This document shows positions 27,066 to 35,470 of a stretch of DNA of 64,000 nt, piece after piece; position 1 is the first letter of the stretch, and each line of letters opens with the position of its first letter. Where the stretch lies: positions 1,860,001 through 1,924,000 of the forward strand of contig NZ_JACHIW010000002.1 in the NCBI RefSeq assembly GCF_014203395.1. The letters are read 5' to 3'. The DNA is from Saccharopolyspora phatthalungensis (GTDB taxonomy: Bacteria; Actinomycetota; Actinomycetes; Mycobacteriales; Pseudonocardiaceae). The translations under genes and the position numbers were made by a program. The notes beneath the pieces were generated by a model that searched no databases, was not told where the DNA came from, and saw only the letters and a list, made by a program, of their open reading frames with translations.

Positions 27066-27447
27066 CCCAGTGGTGCTAGCCCCGTTGGGGCTTGACAGTG
27101 CCGGGCTCGACACGACCGACTGGTACCGAGCGGGGTTTACGCTCTGGCCCCGGACGAGCACCCGTCCGTTGATGGAAGGCAAGCAATGAATGGTCCGGGA
27201 CAACGCTGCTGGCGCTGCGGCCTGTGCTGCGTGTCGGCGTGAATGACTCGTTGTGCGGACCCTGCGCCCGCGCCGCCGGGTTCCGCAAGCCGATCCCGGA
27301 GGGCTTTTACGAGGACGCGGACCTGCGCGCCGCGTTGGCAAACTACGACTTCGGTGCGGTATTCGCCGCCGTGCGGCAGCAGACAGGTCTGTCGCAACTC
27401 CAGCTCGCCGACCTGCTCGGCTTGTCCCAATCCCGGGTCTCCGCTGT
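27066..27447 (+). repeat. Duplicated regulator 5' region, copy 2
   Basis: Copy of 23072-23479 including the CCCC(GTT)GGGG-TTGACA element, the DEHPSVDGRQ-coding leader and the start of the regulator gene. Similarity ends abruptly at about 27447 (after CTCCGCTGT), marking a recombination breakpoint. Confidence 0.75.
27186..27447 (+). pseudogene. Truncated duplicate of the XRE-TPR regulator
   Basis: ATG 27186 with the same GGAAGG site as the intact gene at 23230. A one-base deletion in the cysteine-rich segment creates a stop after 18 codons. The homologous protein continues in another frame (VNDSLCGPCARAAGFRKP through the helix-turn-helix) until the match ends at 27447. Only the zinc-ribbon and HTH parts remain and no TPR domain follows. 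It is non-functional as a full regulator. Confidence 0.8.
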
Positions 27448-27944
27448 GCCCAGCCGACACCTTCGGGGTGCAGCGGCGGGACCCGTCCCCCGGTTCGGCC
27501 GGTCCCCTACATAGCTGGCGTGATCGTCTTCTTCGATTCCCAGTGCCCGTATGGCCTTGTCGGGTGTGGGTGGGGGTCGGAGTCCCTCCAGCGCAGCGGT
27601 TATCCGCTCGGCATTCCTCGCTGAACTCGGCGATCACATCCACCACGTCTCCTCAGACACTGCCCTTGGAAGCACTGCAGGACGTCGTGTCGATGCTGGT
27701 TGCGCGCTTCAAGGTCTGCGCCGTCCTGGCCATGCGTCCACTGTCGACCAGATACATGCGGAGGAGGAGTGCACTCTGCGCGGCATTCAGGGACAGGGCA
27801 GGACAATCTGCGACGCAGAAGATGATCAGTGGCGGTACACTGGCTCGCCGCAGCGTGCGGCGAAGGGGGTAACTGTGGCTGCGACCAACACGAATCTCCG
27901 CGCGCCGGGAGGCCATCGCCTCCCGCATTGCTCCCGGAGAACCG
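27448..27944. other. Decayed region without a clear gene
   Basis: No intact gene is seen. A minus-strand stretch at about 27653-27800 encodes LNAAQSALLLRMYLVDSGR, which looks like a fragment of a small helical protein, but flanking frames are broken. AAGGGGG before a GTG at 27875 looks like a start signal for the next gene but leads into the wrong frame. Confidence 0.35.
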
Positions 27945-29228
27945 ATGAGCCGTGCCGAGCTGGCGGAAGCCGTCAACCGCTACCTCTGGGACACCACCGG
28001 CAAGCGGCACGAGCTGGACGCCCACGCCATCGCACGCTACGAGCGAGGCGACGTCCGCTGGCCAAGCGCCCACTATCGGTCAGGATTCCGCGCGGTACTC
28101 GGCGCGGCCACCGATGCGGATTTGGGGTTCCATCCCACCCGACGCGGAAATACCACCACGCCGACCCGCGCGGAAAGAACCACGCGATCGGTTCCGGATT
28201 ACTGCGGTCGTATCGACCTCGGTGCAAGCCCGACGGAGTTTCTGGCCAGCACCACGGTCGATACACCCTTGCCCAAGGCCCTGGGGTGGACTGAGGTGGA
28301 GCACGTTCGCGCGACCACGCGGGCCGTCGCACTGTCCGAGAACTTCTTCGGAGGCGGGTTGTCGTGCGACGCAGCGGTAGCTCAGCTGCGCTGGGCAGGT
28401 CAGCTCCTGGAGATTCGGGCGAGCAAGGACGTGTATCACGCTATGGCCGAGGCGGTCGGCAACCTTGCCAGCGTGGTGGCGTACTCCGCGTTCGACATCG
28501 CCAAATACTCGGCGGCCGATCGTTGCTTCGAGTTCGCGCTCTGGTGCGCCGACGAAGGCGGATCCTGGCAGTTGCGCGCGAACACCCTCGCGGAGATGGC
28601 ACGTAAGGCCGCCTACCTGGGCGAGCTCGACGATGCACTGTCACTGATCGAGCTGGCACAAGTCCGCGCCGACCGGCTCACCGCGACCGCACGAGCCATG
28701 CTGCGGACCCTTCGAGCGCGCTTGCTCGCGCTGATCGGCAGGCACGACGAAGCCCAAGCAGATGTTGAGCGCGCCGACGCCCACTTCCAGGACAGCGATC
28801 CGGGCACGGACCCACCGTGGTTGTGCTACTACGACGCCGCCGAGCACCAGGGCAGCACCGGCAAGGCGTTGATCCCGATCGCGCAGAGCGACCACGGCGT
28901 TTGCGACTGCTTCAGCTGCCTGGTCGATCCCAGCACCCCAGTCGGCAGGCGTTTCCGGCCGCCGCTCCAACTCTCGATGCTCTTCCAGCATCTTGGCCTT
29001 ACGGGCCGGACTCGACCGGAAACGGCGCGCCGTCCCGCAGTGTCGAGGCTGCCTGACGAACATCTTCGTTCGGGACTCCGCGCTCTGCGAGCAGGCACCG
29101 GGCGACATCGAGCCCGGCCATATCCAAGATCAGCCAGCCCTCAGGCGGATGAAGCCCAACCGTCTGGTCGCTTACCGACCCCAACAGATCTCCCCACGTC
29201 TATTGGTCGTTCGACAAAATCACGGTAG
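27945..29228 (+). CDS. XRE-family regulator with chimeric C-terminus
   Basis: Annotated from ATG 27945, although homologous-looking sequence (ARREAIASRIAPGEP) extends in frame upstream to about 27873, where only CTG could start it. The N-terminus is an unusual HTH (MSRAELAEAVNRYLWDTTGK, then HAIARYERGDVRWPS). A TPR-like helical domain runs to about residue 310 (HQGSTGKALIPIA). After about 28885 the reading frame passes through DNA that codes on the opposite strand for a different protein, so the last 115 residues are probably not native. The regulator seems truncated and fused to unrelated sequence. Confidence 0.6.
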   Translation: MSRAELAEAVNRYLWDTTGKRHELDAHAIARYERGDVRWPSAHYRSGFRAVLGAATDADLGFHPTRRGNTTTPTRAERTTRSVPDYCGRIDLGASPTEFLASTTVDTPLPKALGWTEVEHVRATTRAVALSENFFGGGLSCDAAVAQLRWAGQLLEIRASKDVYHAMAEAVGNLASVVAYSAFDIAKYSAADRCFEFALWCADEGGSWQLRANTLAEMARKAAYLGELDDALSLIELAQVRADRLTATARAMLRTLRARLLALIGRHDEAQADVERADAHFQDSDPGTDPPWLCYYDAAEHQGSTGKALIPIAQSDHGVCDCFSCLVDPSTPVGRRFRPPLQLSMLFQHLGLTGRTRPETARRPAVSRLPDEHLRSGLRALRAGTGRHRARPYPRSASPQADEAQPSGRLPTPTDLPTSIGRSTKSR

Positions 29229-29241
29229 ATGATCCCGACAT
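28885..29241 (-). pseudogene. Broken hypothetical gene antisense to the regulator's tail
   Basis: The minus strand reads MSGSSTVILSNDQ, then an in-frame TAG (29200-29202), then TWGDLLGSVSDQTVGLHPP and WLILDMAGLDVARCLLAERG. A frame change near 29000 leads into KMLEEHRELERRPETPADW and ends near 28885, where the regulator sequence begins. The continuity across a stop and a shift suggests one gene inactivated several times. Function is not recognised. Confidence 0.5.
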
Positions 29242-29458
29242 GAACGCGGGGCCGTGCGCGTCGCGCTCGTGCTGTCCCAAGACATCAGGGTCTTCGTCAG
29301 CAAATGAGCAGCAATCAGCGGCGCAGGGCCACGATAGAGGCTCATCGGGGTTAAACGTTTCTATCGACAACTCACACCCACATTCATCGTTACGCGCTAC
29401 GCGCGGTAGAGTCTTTGGCGGACCCGGTAGGTAGCTGCTGGCCGGGGGCCTTTTCGGC

Positions 29459-29569
29459 TCACGGATGCCGCTTACACTTCGGGCACTGCTCGATATCCTG
29501 GGAAGCTTCCCTATCCACAACTGCGGAGCCGCATAGCGAGAAGAGGAAAACTCGCCCGTGTATTTTCAC
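29459..29569 (-). CDS. Possible very small zinc-ribbon protein
   Basis: 36 residues from GTG 29569, overlapping the stop of another short frame (GGTGA). The sequence has HGRVFLFSLCGSAVVD and EQCPKCKRHP, so one CG and one CPxC knuckle could bind zinc. It would be the last of a short minus-strand series with the 50-residue gene at 29685. It may instead be the end of a frameshifted longer protein. Confidence 0.35.
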   Translation of the reverse strand: MKIHGRVFLFSLCGSAVVDREASQDIEQCPKCKRHP

Positions 29570-29684
29570 CTTGCGTGCGTCTGGTCCGATACGGTGCCGC
29601 AGGGCACGGAAAATCCCGGGTACCATTGACAACCGTCGTCCAACTCCCCGGACACAGAGAACCATGCGCTCACAGCGGGTCTCA

Positions 29685-29837
29685 TCACAGCTCTAGCTTT
29701 CGGAGCCTTTCGGTTATCTCGGTCAGAGTCTCAGCTAGCTTGCTCAGATCATCCTGAGAAACGGCCGGATCACCGATGATCCGGTAAGCGACTCGGATGA
29801 GATCCCAGGAGATTTGATCCAGGGCCGCATTGTCCAC
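29685..29837 (-). CDS. Small acidic helical protein (50 residues)
   Basis: GTG start at 29837, stop TGA at 29685-29687. The protein begins VDNAALDQISWDLIRVAYRI and ends with a strongly heptad-like helix (LSKLAETLTEITERLRKLEL). Leu/Ile spacing in the second half suggests a coiled coil. No family is recognised. It is divergent from the XRE-TPR gene at 30044, sharing a roughly 200-base upstream region with two palindromes. Its codon pattern is convincing despite its size. Confidence 0.6.
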   Translation of the reverse strand: MDNAALDQISWDLIRVAYRIIGDPAVSQDDLSKLAETLTEITERLRKLEL

Positions 29838-29900
29838 AGCAACACCTACCTAATGCCGTCCATTTGGGTGAGCGGACCCGGCCCGGTCGAGGGGGAAGAC

Positions 29901-29956
29901 AAACCGGTTTGCTGCTGCCCCGTCGGATGCAGTTCCCCGGTTTTGTGCGAACCGGG
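29901..29956. promoter_or_regulatory. Palindromes in a divergent promoter region
   Basis: AAACCGGTTT (29901-29910) is a perfect 10-bp palindrome. CCCGGTT (29936-29942) pairs with AACCGGG (29950-29956) around seven bases. All three share an ACCGG core. They lie between the 50-residue minus gene and the plus XRE-TPR gene, a likely operator location for the regulator. Confidence 0.45.
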
Positions 29957-30043
29957 CCCGCTCGGTATCCACCTTGATCGCCTGTCGCTATCCTGGGAAG
30001 TGGATAAGTGTTGCCAGGGGTTGCCAATAGGTTAGGGAAACCC

Positions 30044-31165
30044 GTGACCGGTATAGGTGCCGTACTGAGAGCCGCGCGGATAGGCGCGGGGGTCAGCCTC
30101 CGGGAGATGGCATTGCGCGTCTGTATCGACGCTCCCCACTTGTCCAGGCTTGAGACCGGAAAGCGACCAGTACTCCCCAGCCACATAAAGGCATACGAAC
30201 GAGCTCTAGGTGTGGAAGGACTGGCAGACGACATGGACAGGAGAGCACTCCTCAGAGCGCTCGCCGCAACTGCGGCGGGCGAACCGTTGACACGACTCCT
30301 TGACGGGCTGGTGGCCCCAGCGGAAGCCGGGCAAGTTGGCAGGATCGAAGTCGAGGCCATTCGGGAGGCCGCCCGGCACCACTCAGCGATGGATCTCCAG
30401 TACGGCGGCAAAGTCGCAGCCAACGTCGCAGGGGAGTCCCTGAGGTGGGCCGTAAGCCTCTTGGATCGGCCCATGACATCCGAAACCCGCAAGGCGCTTT
30501 CGAGTGCCGTGGCATCGCTCACGGACAGGGTTGCGTGGTCATTCCACGATTCCGGGCTTAAGTACCAGACTCGGCGTCTGTCTGAGTTGGCGATCCGTAC
30601 AAGCAGCGAGGGAAACGATCCGACCCTTACCGCACATGTTCGGCTGAACGTTGCCGCGTTCATGGAGACGATGCCGCGAGACGCGGCTGCGATGCTTACG
30701 GGGATCCCCCAACAGAGCGGGGTGCATCCGTTGGAGCGTGCCAACGTGGCGGCTGGGAGAGCCCTCCACCTTGGCAACGCGGGAGAGGTTCGAGAAGCCA
30801 AGAACCTGCTAGGTATGGCTGAAGACTTGATCGGCAAGGATTACCCGGACGGGTTGCCTTCGTGGGCCGGATTCCTGTCGGAACCGCACCTGTGCGCGAT
30901 ACTGGGCGACTCGTACAAAGCGATCGGGGAGTACGAAAAGGCTGCCTCGTACTGCCAGCAAGCCCTCCGGGGCTTCGGCCCAGAGAGGGGCCGGGGGAGG
31001 GTCACGGTCATGGTCCGTCTCGGCCTGGTCCGTCTAGCTCAGGGCCGGGTAGAGGATGCACGAGAGCAGGCAGAAGCGGCCCGGCGGGCAATGGCCACAG
31101 TCAACTCTGTACAGGCTCGAGAGCGTCTAGACAAACTGACCAGCCGACTCGATGCATTGGCGTAG
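30044..31165 (+). CDS. XRE-family regulator with TPR-like domain
   Basis: 373 residues from GTG 30044 with AGGG upstream; the frame is open to 30008. Residues 1-60 form a Cro/CI HTH (IGAGVSLREMALRVCIDAPH, LSRLETGKR). The rest is an all-helical repeat region ending in TPR-like units (GDSYKAIGEYEKAASYCQQAL, LGLVRLAQGRVEDAREQAEA). A typical actinobacterial regulator that may respond to a peptide or small molecule. It faces away from two small genes that may be its regulon. Confidence 0.85.
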   Translation: MTGIGAVLRAARIGAGVSLREMALRVCIDAPHLSRLETGKRPVLPSHIKAYERALGVEGLADDMDRRALLRALAATAAGEPLTRLLDGLVAPAEAGQVGRIEVEAIREAARHHSAMDLQYGGKVAANVAGESLRWAVSLLDRPMTSETRKALSSAVASLTDRVAWSFHDSGLKYQTRRLSELAIRTSSEGNDPTLTAHVRLNVAAFMETMPRDAAAMLTGIPQQSGVHPLERANVAAGRALHLGNAGEVREAKNLLGMAEDLIGKDYPDGLPSWAGFLSEPHLCAILGDSYKAIGEYEKAASYCQQALRGFGPERGRGRVTVMVRLGLVRLAQGRVEDAREQAEAARRAMATVNSVQARERLDKLTSRLDALA

Positions 31166-31287
31166 TCGCAGAACAAGGGAGTGAGGACGAGCACCATGGT
31201 GCCCTCGGGGTTGTGCCTGCGCACCCACCCGACGGCGGTCTTAAACGGGTTCGGGTAGCGCCGAACAGCCCTACCGTTTTCCCGTCG

Positions 31288-31569
31288 TCAGTCAGTTCTG
31301 GGGTCGTTGCGCTGCTTCTCGTCAAGCGGCGACGGCGATGCGGCCGACGGCGGACCGGAGTCACCGGCGGCCGACTCCCGCTTCTGCTCCCGCTCGGCCC
31401 TGTCTAGGCGCGCCGCTTCCTCATCGGCCTTCAAGCCGCGCGCCTCCGCCTTGAAAACGCGGGCGGACTGGCCGAGGGAACGGGCCATCTGCGGAAGCTT
31501 GGTGGAGCCGAACAGCAGCACGACCGCGGCGAGCACGATCAGCCAGTGCCAGGCACTGAGCGAACCCAT
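31288..31569 (-). CDS. tatA: TatA/E-family twin-arginine translocase subunit
   Basis: 93 residues from ATG 31569. One N-terminal membrane helix (WHWLIVLAAVVLLFGSTKLP) is followed by an amphipathic helix (QMARSLGQSARVFKAEARGL) and a charged, disordered tail. FGSTKLP is the TatA hinge motif. TatA forms the export pore for folded proteins at the cytoplasmic membrane. Two nearby gene products have Tat signals (32408 and 42781), though dedicated pairing is not implied. It is not next to tatC. Confidence 0.88.
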   Translation of the reverse strand: MGSLSAWHWLIVLAAVVLLFGSTKLPQMARSLGQSARVFKAEARGLKADEEAARLDRAEREQKRESAAGDSGPPSAASPSPLDEKQRNDPRTD

Positions 31570-31802
31570 GGGAATCGTTCCCTTCGCTGTCGTGGCCACC
31601 CGGGCCACGGGTGGCGGGCGTGTGGTGTGTGGCTGCGGTGTTGTCAGCCCGGCGAGATCAGCTGGCCTGGTTTCTCCCGTGTGGAAAGTCTACTCAGTTC
31701 GGTCGCTGTCCAGGATGCCCGCCCATGCCCTGGTCAGGCCGAACGTGGTCTTGAACGCCGAACGCCCTTTTGAAGGTTGTGCCGTTCGTGTCCGTTTCTT
31801 CG

Positions 31803-32399
31803 CTAGTGCCCGCCGCAGCACTGGTGGGGGTTTTCGAGTTCGACCGGCCGCAGCATCCCGCCCGCGGCCGGTTCGACGAGCAGGACGAGTTGGTGGTCCC
31901 GGTACTGCGGGCGGAGGAATCCGCGGGTATCCACGAGAACCTCCGGCGTGACTTCGATGCCAACGCCGAGCACCTGTTCGATGGCCGAATCGGCAATGAT
32001 CCGGGCCGCCGGGTGCACGTCGGTGATCAATCGTTGCCCAGGGAACCGCACACACCGCCCATCCAGCCCCGCGCGGGCTGCCAGCGCGGCCCGCACCGCA
32101 GCTTCTTCGGATGCGGACTGAGGCTCGGTGACTGGTTCGTGGTTCGGGCCGATACCGACCGCGGTGCCGTCCACGTGGCGGGCGAGCGCATCGAGCGCGT
32201 CCGCACTGGGCGGGGTGTCCAGGCGCGCCGAGGCGGTGATCGCGGCGATCGGGCCGCTGTGGTCGATGTGGGTGCAGACCAGGTCGGCCGCCAGCCCGCT
32301 GCGGTCCAGGGCGGACAGGATGTGCGCGTCGACGTGGGCGAGGGTGTCGCCCCCGGCCGCGCGGCTGGGGGCGACACCGATCCAGTAGCCGTTGCTCAT
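31803..32399 (-). CDS. Hypothetical protein linked to the PHP-domain gene
   Basis: 198 residues from ATG 32399, starting 8 bases after the stop of the PHP-domain gene and probably co-transcribed with it. The sequence alternates strands and helices (ADLVCTHIDHSGPIAAITAS, RLITDVHPAARIIADSAIEQ) with several His and Asp. It ends with a Cys pair, ENPHQCCGGH, that could bind metal. No signal peptide. I do not recognise the family. Confidence 0.65.
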   Translation of the reverse strand: MSNGYWIGVAPSRAAGGDTLAHVDAHILSALDRSGLAADLVCTHIDHSGPIAAITASARLDTPPSADALDALARHVDGTAVGIGPNHEPVTEPQSASEEAAVRAALAARAGLDGRCVRFPGQRLITDVHPAARIIADSAIEQVLGVGIEVTPEVLVDTRGFLRPQYRDHQLVLLVEPAAGGMLRPVELENPHQCCGGH

Positions 32400-32407
32400 C
32401 GCCCAGG

Positions 32408-34111
32408 TCACAGGGTGTCGATGAAGACGGGGTTGGCGTAGAACCACAGGTCCGACCACGGGTCGGCGGCACCGGAGACGTCCATCACGGGCCCGCCGTC
32501 GGCGGCGAGCCGGTTGCCGTCGCTGCCGCGCAACCGCAGGTAGAACGGGCCGTCGACGCCCTTGAAGACGTGGGTGAAGCGGACCGCACCTCGCGCCTTG
32601 CCGGGCACCTCGAAGGTCTTGACGACCTTGGTCGCGGGCGCGGCGAGCGCGTCGGGGTCGCCGGCGGGTCCGGTGACCGGGCCGGCGATGAGGTCGACCT
32701 TGGCCAGCTTCGGTACGAACCCGTGGTAGTTCGCTCCGCCGGCCGGGGTGACATCGATGGTGACCTCGACGTCGCTGCCTCGGCGGACGAACGTATGGCC
32801 GCCGATGGTTGCGCCGCGGCGGTCGCCTTCAGTGAGGGCCCGCACCCGCAGGTCCAAGCCATCAATGAGCCGCCCGTGCACGGCGATGATCTTGCCCGCC
32901 TGCAACGCCTGCATGACGTCCACATACGACCTCGAACGCGCACCGACCAAGGTGCGGCTGTAGAAGCCTGGCCAGAAGTCGCCGTACTTCTGGGGCGTTC
33001 CGGTGTCGATCGGGGTGCCGCGACTGCCGGTGGCGTTGTAGTCCTGGGTGCCGGGCTTGAAGGTGTCGGTGAAGACCTGGTGGCTGTCGGAGGTGGAGGT
33101 GATCCACCACGGTTTGCCCTCGGCCAGCAGGGAGTCCCACAGGCCGCCGACCTTGGCCGTCATCCAGTCGAACCCGCCGTAGGTGCGGTACGGGTTCTCC
33201 GCGGCGGTGGGGTGGTAGCCGGGGAAGCTGTCCGGGTCGGGGGCCTTGTCGTAGTAGCCGCGGGCTTCTCCGACGCCGCCAGCGGTGGCCGGGATTCCGG
33301 CGGCCTGGTGGCCCGGCGCGCCTTCCATGCCGACGGCGACCTGCGGGGCCGTGTCGCGCCAGCCGCGGATTTCGTGGGGGCTGTCCAGGCCCCGCCGCGC
33401 GGGGTGGTTGGCGAACATCAACGCGATCTCGGTGCGGCCGGAAGCCACCTGCCGCTGCAGGAACTCCAGCGCCTGGAGCGCGTAGGCTTCCCCGTCCGCC
33501 GAGGTCGGTCGGGCGATCAGGCCCTTACCGCCCTTGTCGGCCGGCGTGGACAGGACGTTGCCGTCGTAGCCCGCTTCGAACGCGCGCAGGATGTCGACGG
33601 TGTTGCGTCCTGGAGGCAGGAATACGGTGGCGTGCTCGGCACCGGGGATGTTCCACTCCAGCCCCTGATAGACCAGGATGTCCCGGTTGGCCTGGCGGGC
33701 GCGCTCGATGTCCGGCGAGACCTGGTCGATCGAGAACTTCTCGTGCGCCACGCCGCCGTGGTCGGTGATGACCATCCAGTCCAGCCCGTACTGGCGAGCG
33801 TGGGCGACCTGCGTGGCGACCTCGTACTGCGCGTCCGGGGAGAACTTGGTGTGGATGTGATGATCACCGGCCAGCCATCGCTGCGCGCCACTCCAGGGGT
33901 TCATTACTTCGGCGGGGGCACCCGCGGCGCTCGCGGACGGGGACGGCGTGCCGAGCGCGATCGCTCCGGCGGTCAGGCCCAGTCCGGCGAGGAACTGCCG
34001 CCGCGCGATGGACAGCGGTCGGTCATCGGCCGGATCGGCCCAACTCCCTTCGACCGGCTCGTGCTCGTGATGGTGGTGACTGTGCTCGTGGTGACCGTGG
34101 CCATGCGACAT
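32408..34111 (-). CDS. PHP-domain phosphoesterase with Tat signal and His-rich N-terminus
   Basis: 567 residues from ATG 34111. Residues 2-18 are extremely His-rich (SHGHGHHEHSHHHHEHE). A twin-arginine signal follows near residue 37 (ARRQFLAGLGLTAGAIAL). The PHP-type metallo-domain shows GDHHIHTKFSPDA (HxH), VITDHGG (DH), FANHPAR and STSDSH, all classic metal ligands. The protein should be exported folded by Tat. The usual activity is phosphoester hydrolysis with two or three metals; the substrate is unknown. A His-rich stretch before the Tat signal is unusual and could carry metal during loading. Confidence 0.82.
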   Translation of the reverse strand: MSHGHGHHEHSHHHHEHEPVEGSWADPADDRPLSIARRQFLAGLGLTAGAIALGTPSPSASAAGAPAEVMNPWSGAQRWLAGDHHIHTKFSPDAQYEVATQVAHARQYGLDWMVITDHGGVAHEKFSIDQVSPDIERARQANRDILVYQGLEWNIPGAEHATVFLPPGRNTVDILRAFEAGYDGNVLSTPADKGGKGLIARPTSADGEAYALQALEFLQRQVASGRTEIALMFANHPARRGLDSPHEIRGWRDTAPQVAVGMEGAPGHQAAGIPATAGGVGEARGYYDKAPDPDSFPGYHPTAAENPYRTYGGFDWMTAKVGGLWDSLLAEGKPWWITSTSDSHQVFTDTFKPGTQDYNATGSRGTPIDTGTPQKYGDFWPGFYSRTLVGARSRSYVDVMQALQAGKIIAVHGRLIDGLDLRVRALTEGDRRGATIGGHTFVRRGSDVEVTIDVTPAGGANYHGFVPKLAKVDLIAGPVTGPAGDPDALAAPATKVVKTFEVPGKARGAVRFTHVFKGVDGPFYLRLRGSDGNRLAADGGPVMDVSGAADPWSDLWFYANPVFIDTL

Positions 34112-34634
34112 GTCGGATCCAGCCGTTCGTTCAAGGAGGACGTCACGGTCGAAGGCCCCCGATGCCGCTTCGACCCTGCCCGGCGGCTTTTCGCCGCGGC
34201 TTCGAGGAAGTATTGCCAGCCGCGCATGCCGGGGCCCCACGCACAGGCGAAGATCAGATGAACATCCCGGACGGCGCACCCGAATGGGGGCGATCCACAA
34301 TGGAATGTGGTTTGCCGATGTGCCGGATAAGTGCGACTTGTGCCGGTTTTCCTTTCACGCGCGGCATTTGCCGATCGCGGACGATTCGGGCAAACGGAAA
34401 CTTCCCGAAGAGTCTTTCGATCGCGGCGTCCGCAACCGGGGCATTGCCATACCGACGGACGAAGTGCCGGCGGCCGAGGCCGGGTGTGGCAATGGATTCG
34501 ATCCATGTCTGGTCACGATGTCTGCGCACCCCCAAGGCGCTTGGTGATCGATGGTCCTCGTGGTGCCGAAGGTCTATGCCACGGCGTTGGAAGACAGGCC
34601 GGACACCACCGGCAAACGATGCCGTTTCCGGGAA
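34112..34634. other. Intergenic region, no gene supported
   Basis: About 520 bases upstream of the PHP-domain gene and downstream of the DedA gene. Open frames on both strands lack start signals and recognisable sequence. It should hold the promoter of the PHP operon. Confidence 0.4.
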
Positions 34635-35303
34635 CTACGAATCGATCGGGAAAGCCCGGGTAGCCGTCCCGTTTCTGGTGTTCGGCCGGGCGCGTCGGCG
34701 TGCGCGGATCTTCCACCATCCGAATACCACGACAGCGACGGCGACCACCGCCAGCAGCACGATCCAGCTTGCCTGGCCGAGTACGTCTTCGATGTATCGG
34801 GCCGAGGCCCCGGCGCCGGTGCCAATGCCGACGTGAAGTGTGGACCAGCAGAGTGCGCCGGACGCCGAAGCGGGCAGGAACCGCCGGAACGGCAGCCGTG
34901 ATGTCCCGGAGGCGGCGGGGGTCAGGGTGCGCAGCATGGGTAGGAAACGGCCGACGAACACCGCGCCGGCGCCGTGCTTGCGCAGTTGATCGGCGGCGCG
35001 ATCCCAGTGCTGGCGGCCGAGCCGTCCTATCAAACGGGTTTCCCGCAGGCGGTGGCCGTAGCGGTGGCCCAGCCAGTAGCCGAAGGTGTCGCCGGTGGTG
35101 GCGCATACCGTGACGACGAGGACCATCGCCACGAAACCGCCGAGGTTGGTAATGGCGGAGGCCGCGATGAGCAGGCCGGTCTCGCCGGGCACGATCAGCC
35201 CGAGACCGATGGTGCACTCGGCGAGCGTCAGCGCTCCCGCCGCCGCGATGACTAGCGGCAGCGGAAGCTGCGCCAACGACGAGAACAACCCACCGAAGTC
35301 CAC
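34635..35303 (-). CDS. DedA family membrane protein
   Basis: 222 residues from GTG 35303 with GGGGAG upstream. Several membrane segments and the DedA/VTT signature: LGLIVPGETGLL near the N-terminus, and GHRYGHRLRETR followed later by VFVGRFLPMLRTLTPAASG. Family members are lipid scramblases or transporters, for example for undecaprenyl phosphate, in the cytoplasmic membrane. It is divergent from the LCP gene, which also acts in envelope synthesis. Confidence 0.88.
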   Translation of the reverse strand: MDFGGLFSSLAQLPLPLVIAAAGALTLAECTIGLGLIVPGETGLLIAASAITNLGGFVAMVLVVTVCATTGDTFGYWLGHRYGHRLRETRLIGRLGRQHWDRAADQLRKHGAGAVFVGRFLPMLRTLTPAASGTSRLPFRRFLPASASGALCWSTLHVGIGTGAGASARYIEDVLGQASWIVLLAVVAVAVVVFGWWKIRARRRARPNTRNGTATRAFPIDS

Positions 35304-35470
35304 TCGGCACTCCCCGGAAAGCGTTGTGAGACCGATTCGTCCGAACCCGGGTGTTGTCACGGGACCTGCGACCAGGATCGACCCTGACGACTGCCGGTGG
35401 TAGGTACGCTCCCCAAGGAGTGGGGGTTCGCGCTTCGATGACACTCATCTGGGTGACCGAGGAGGTTCAG

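Noticed and set aside
32570-34261. 563-residue plus-strand open frame
   Set aside because: Antisense to the PHP-domain gene with its Tat signal and metal ligands.
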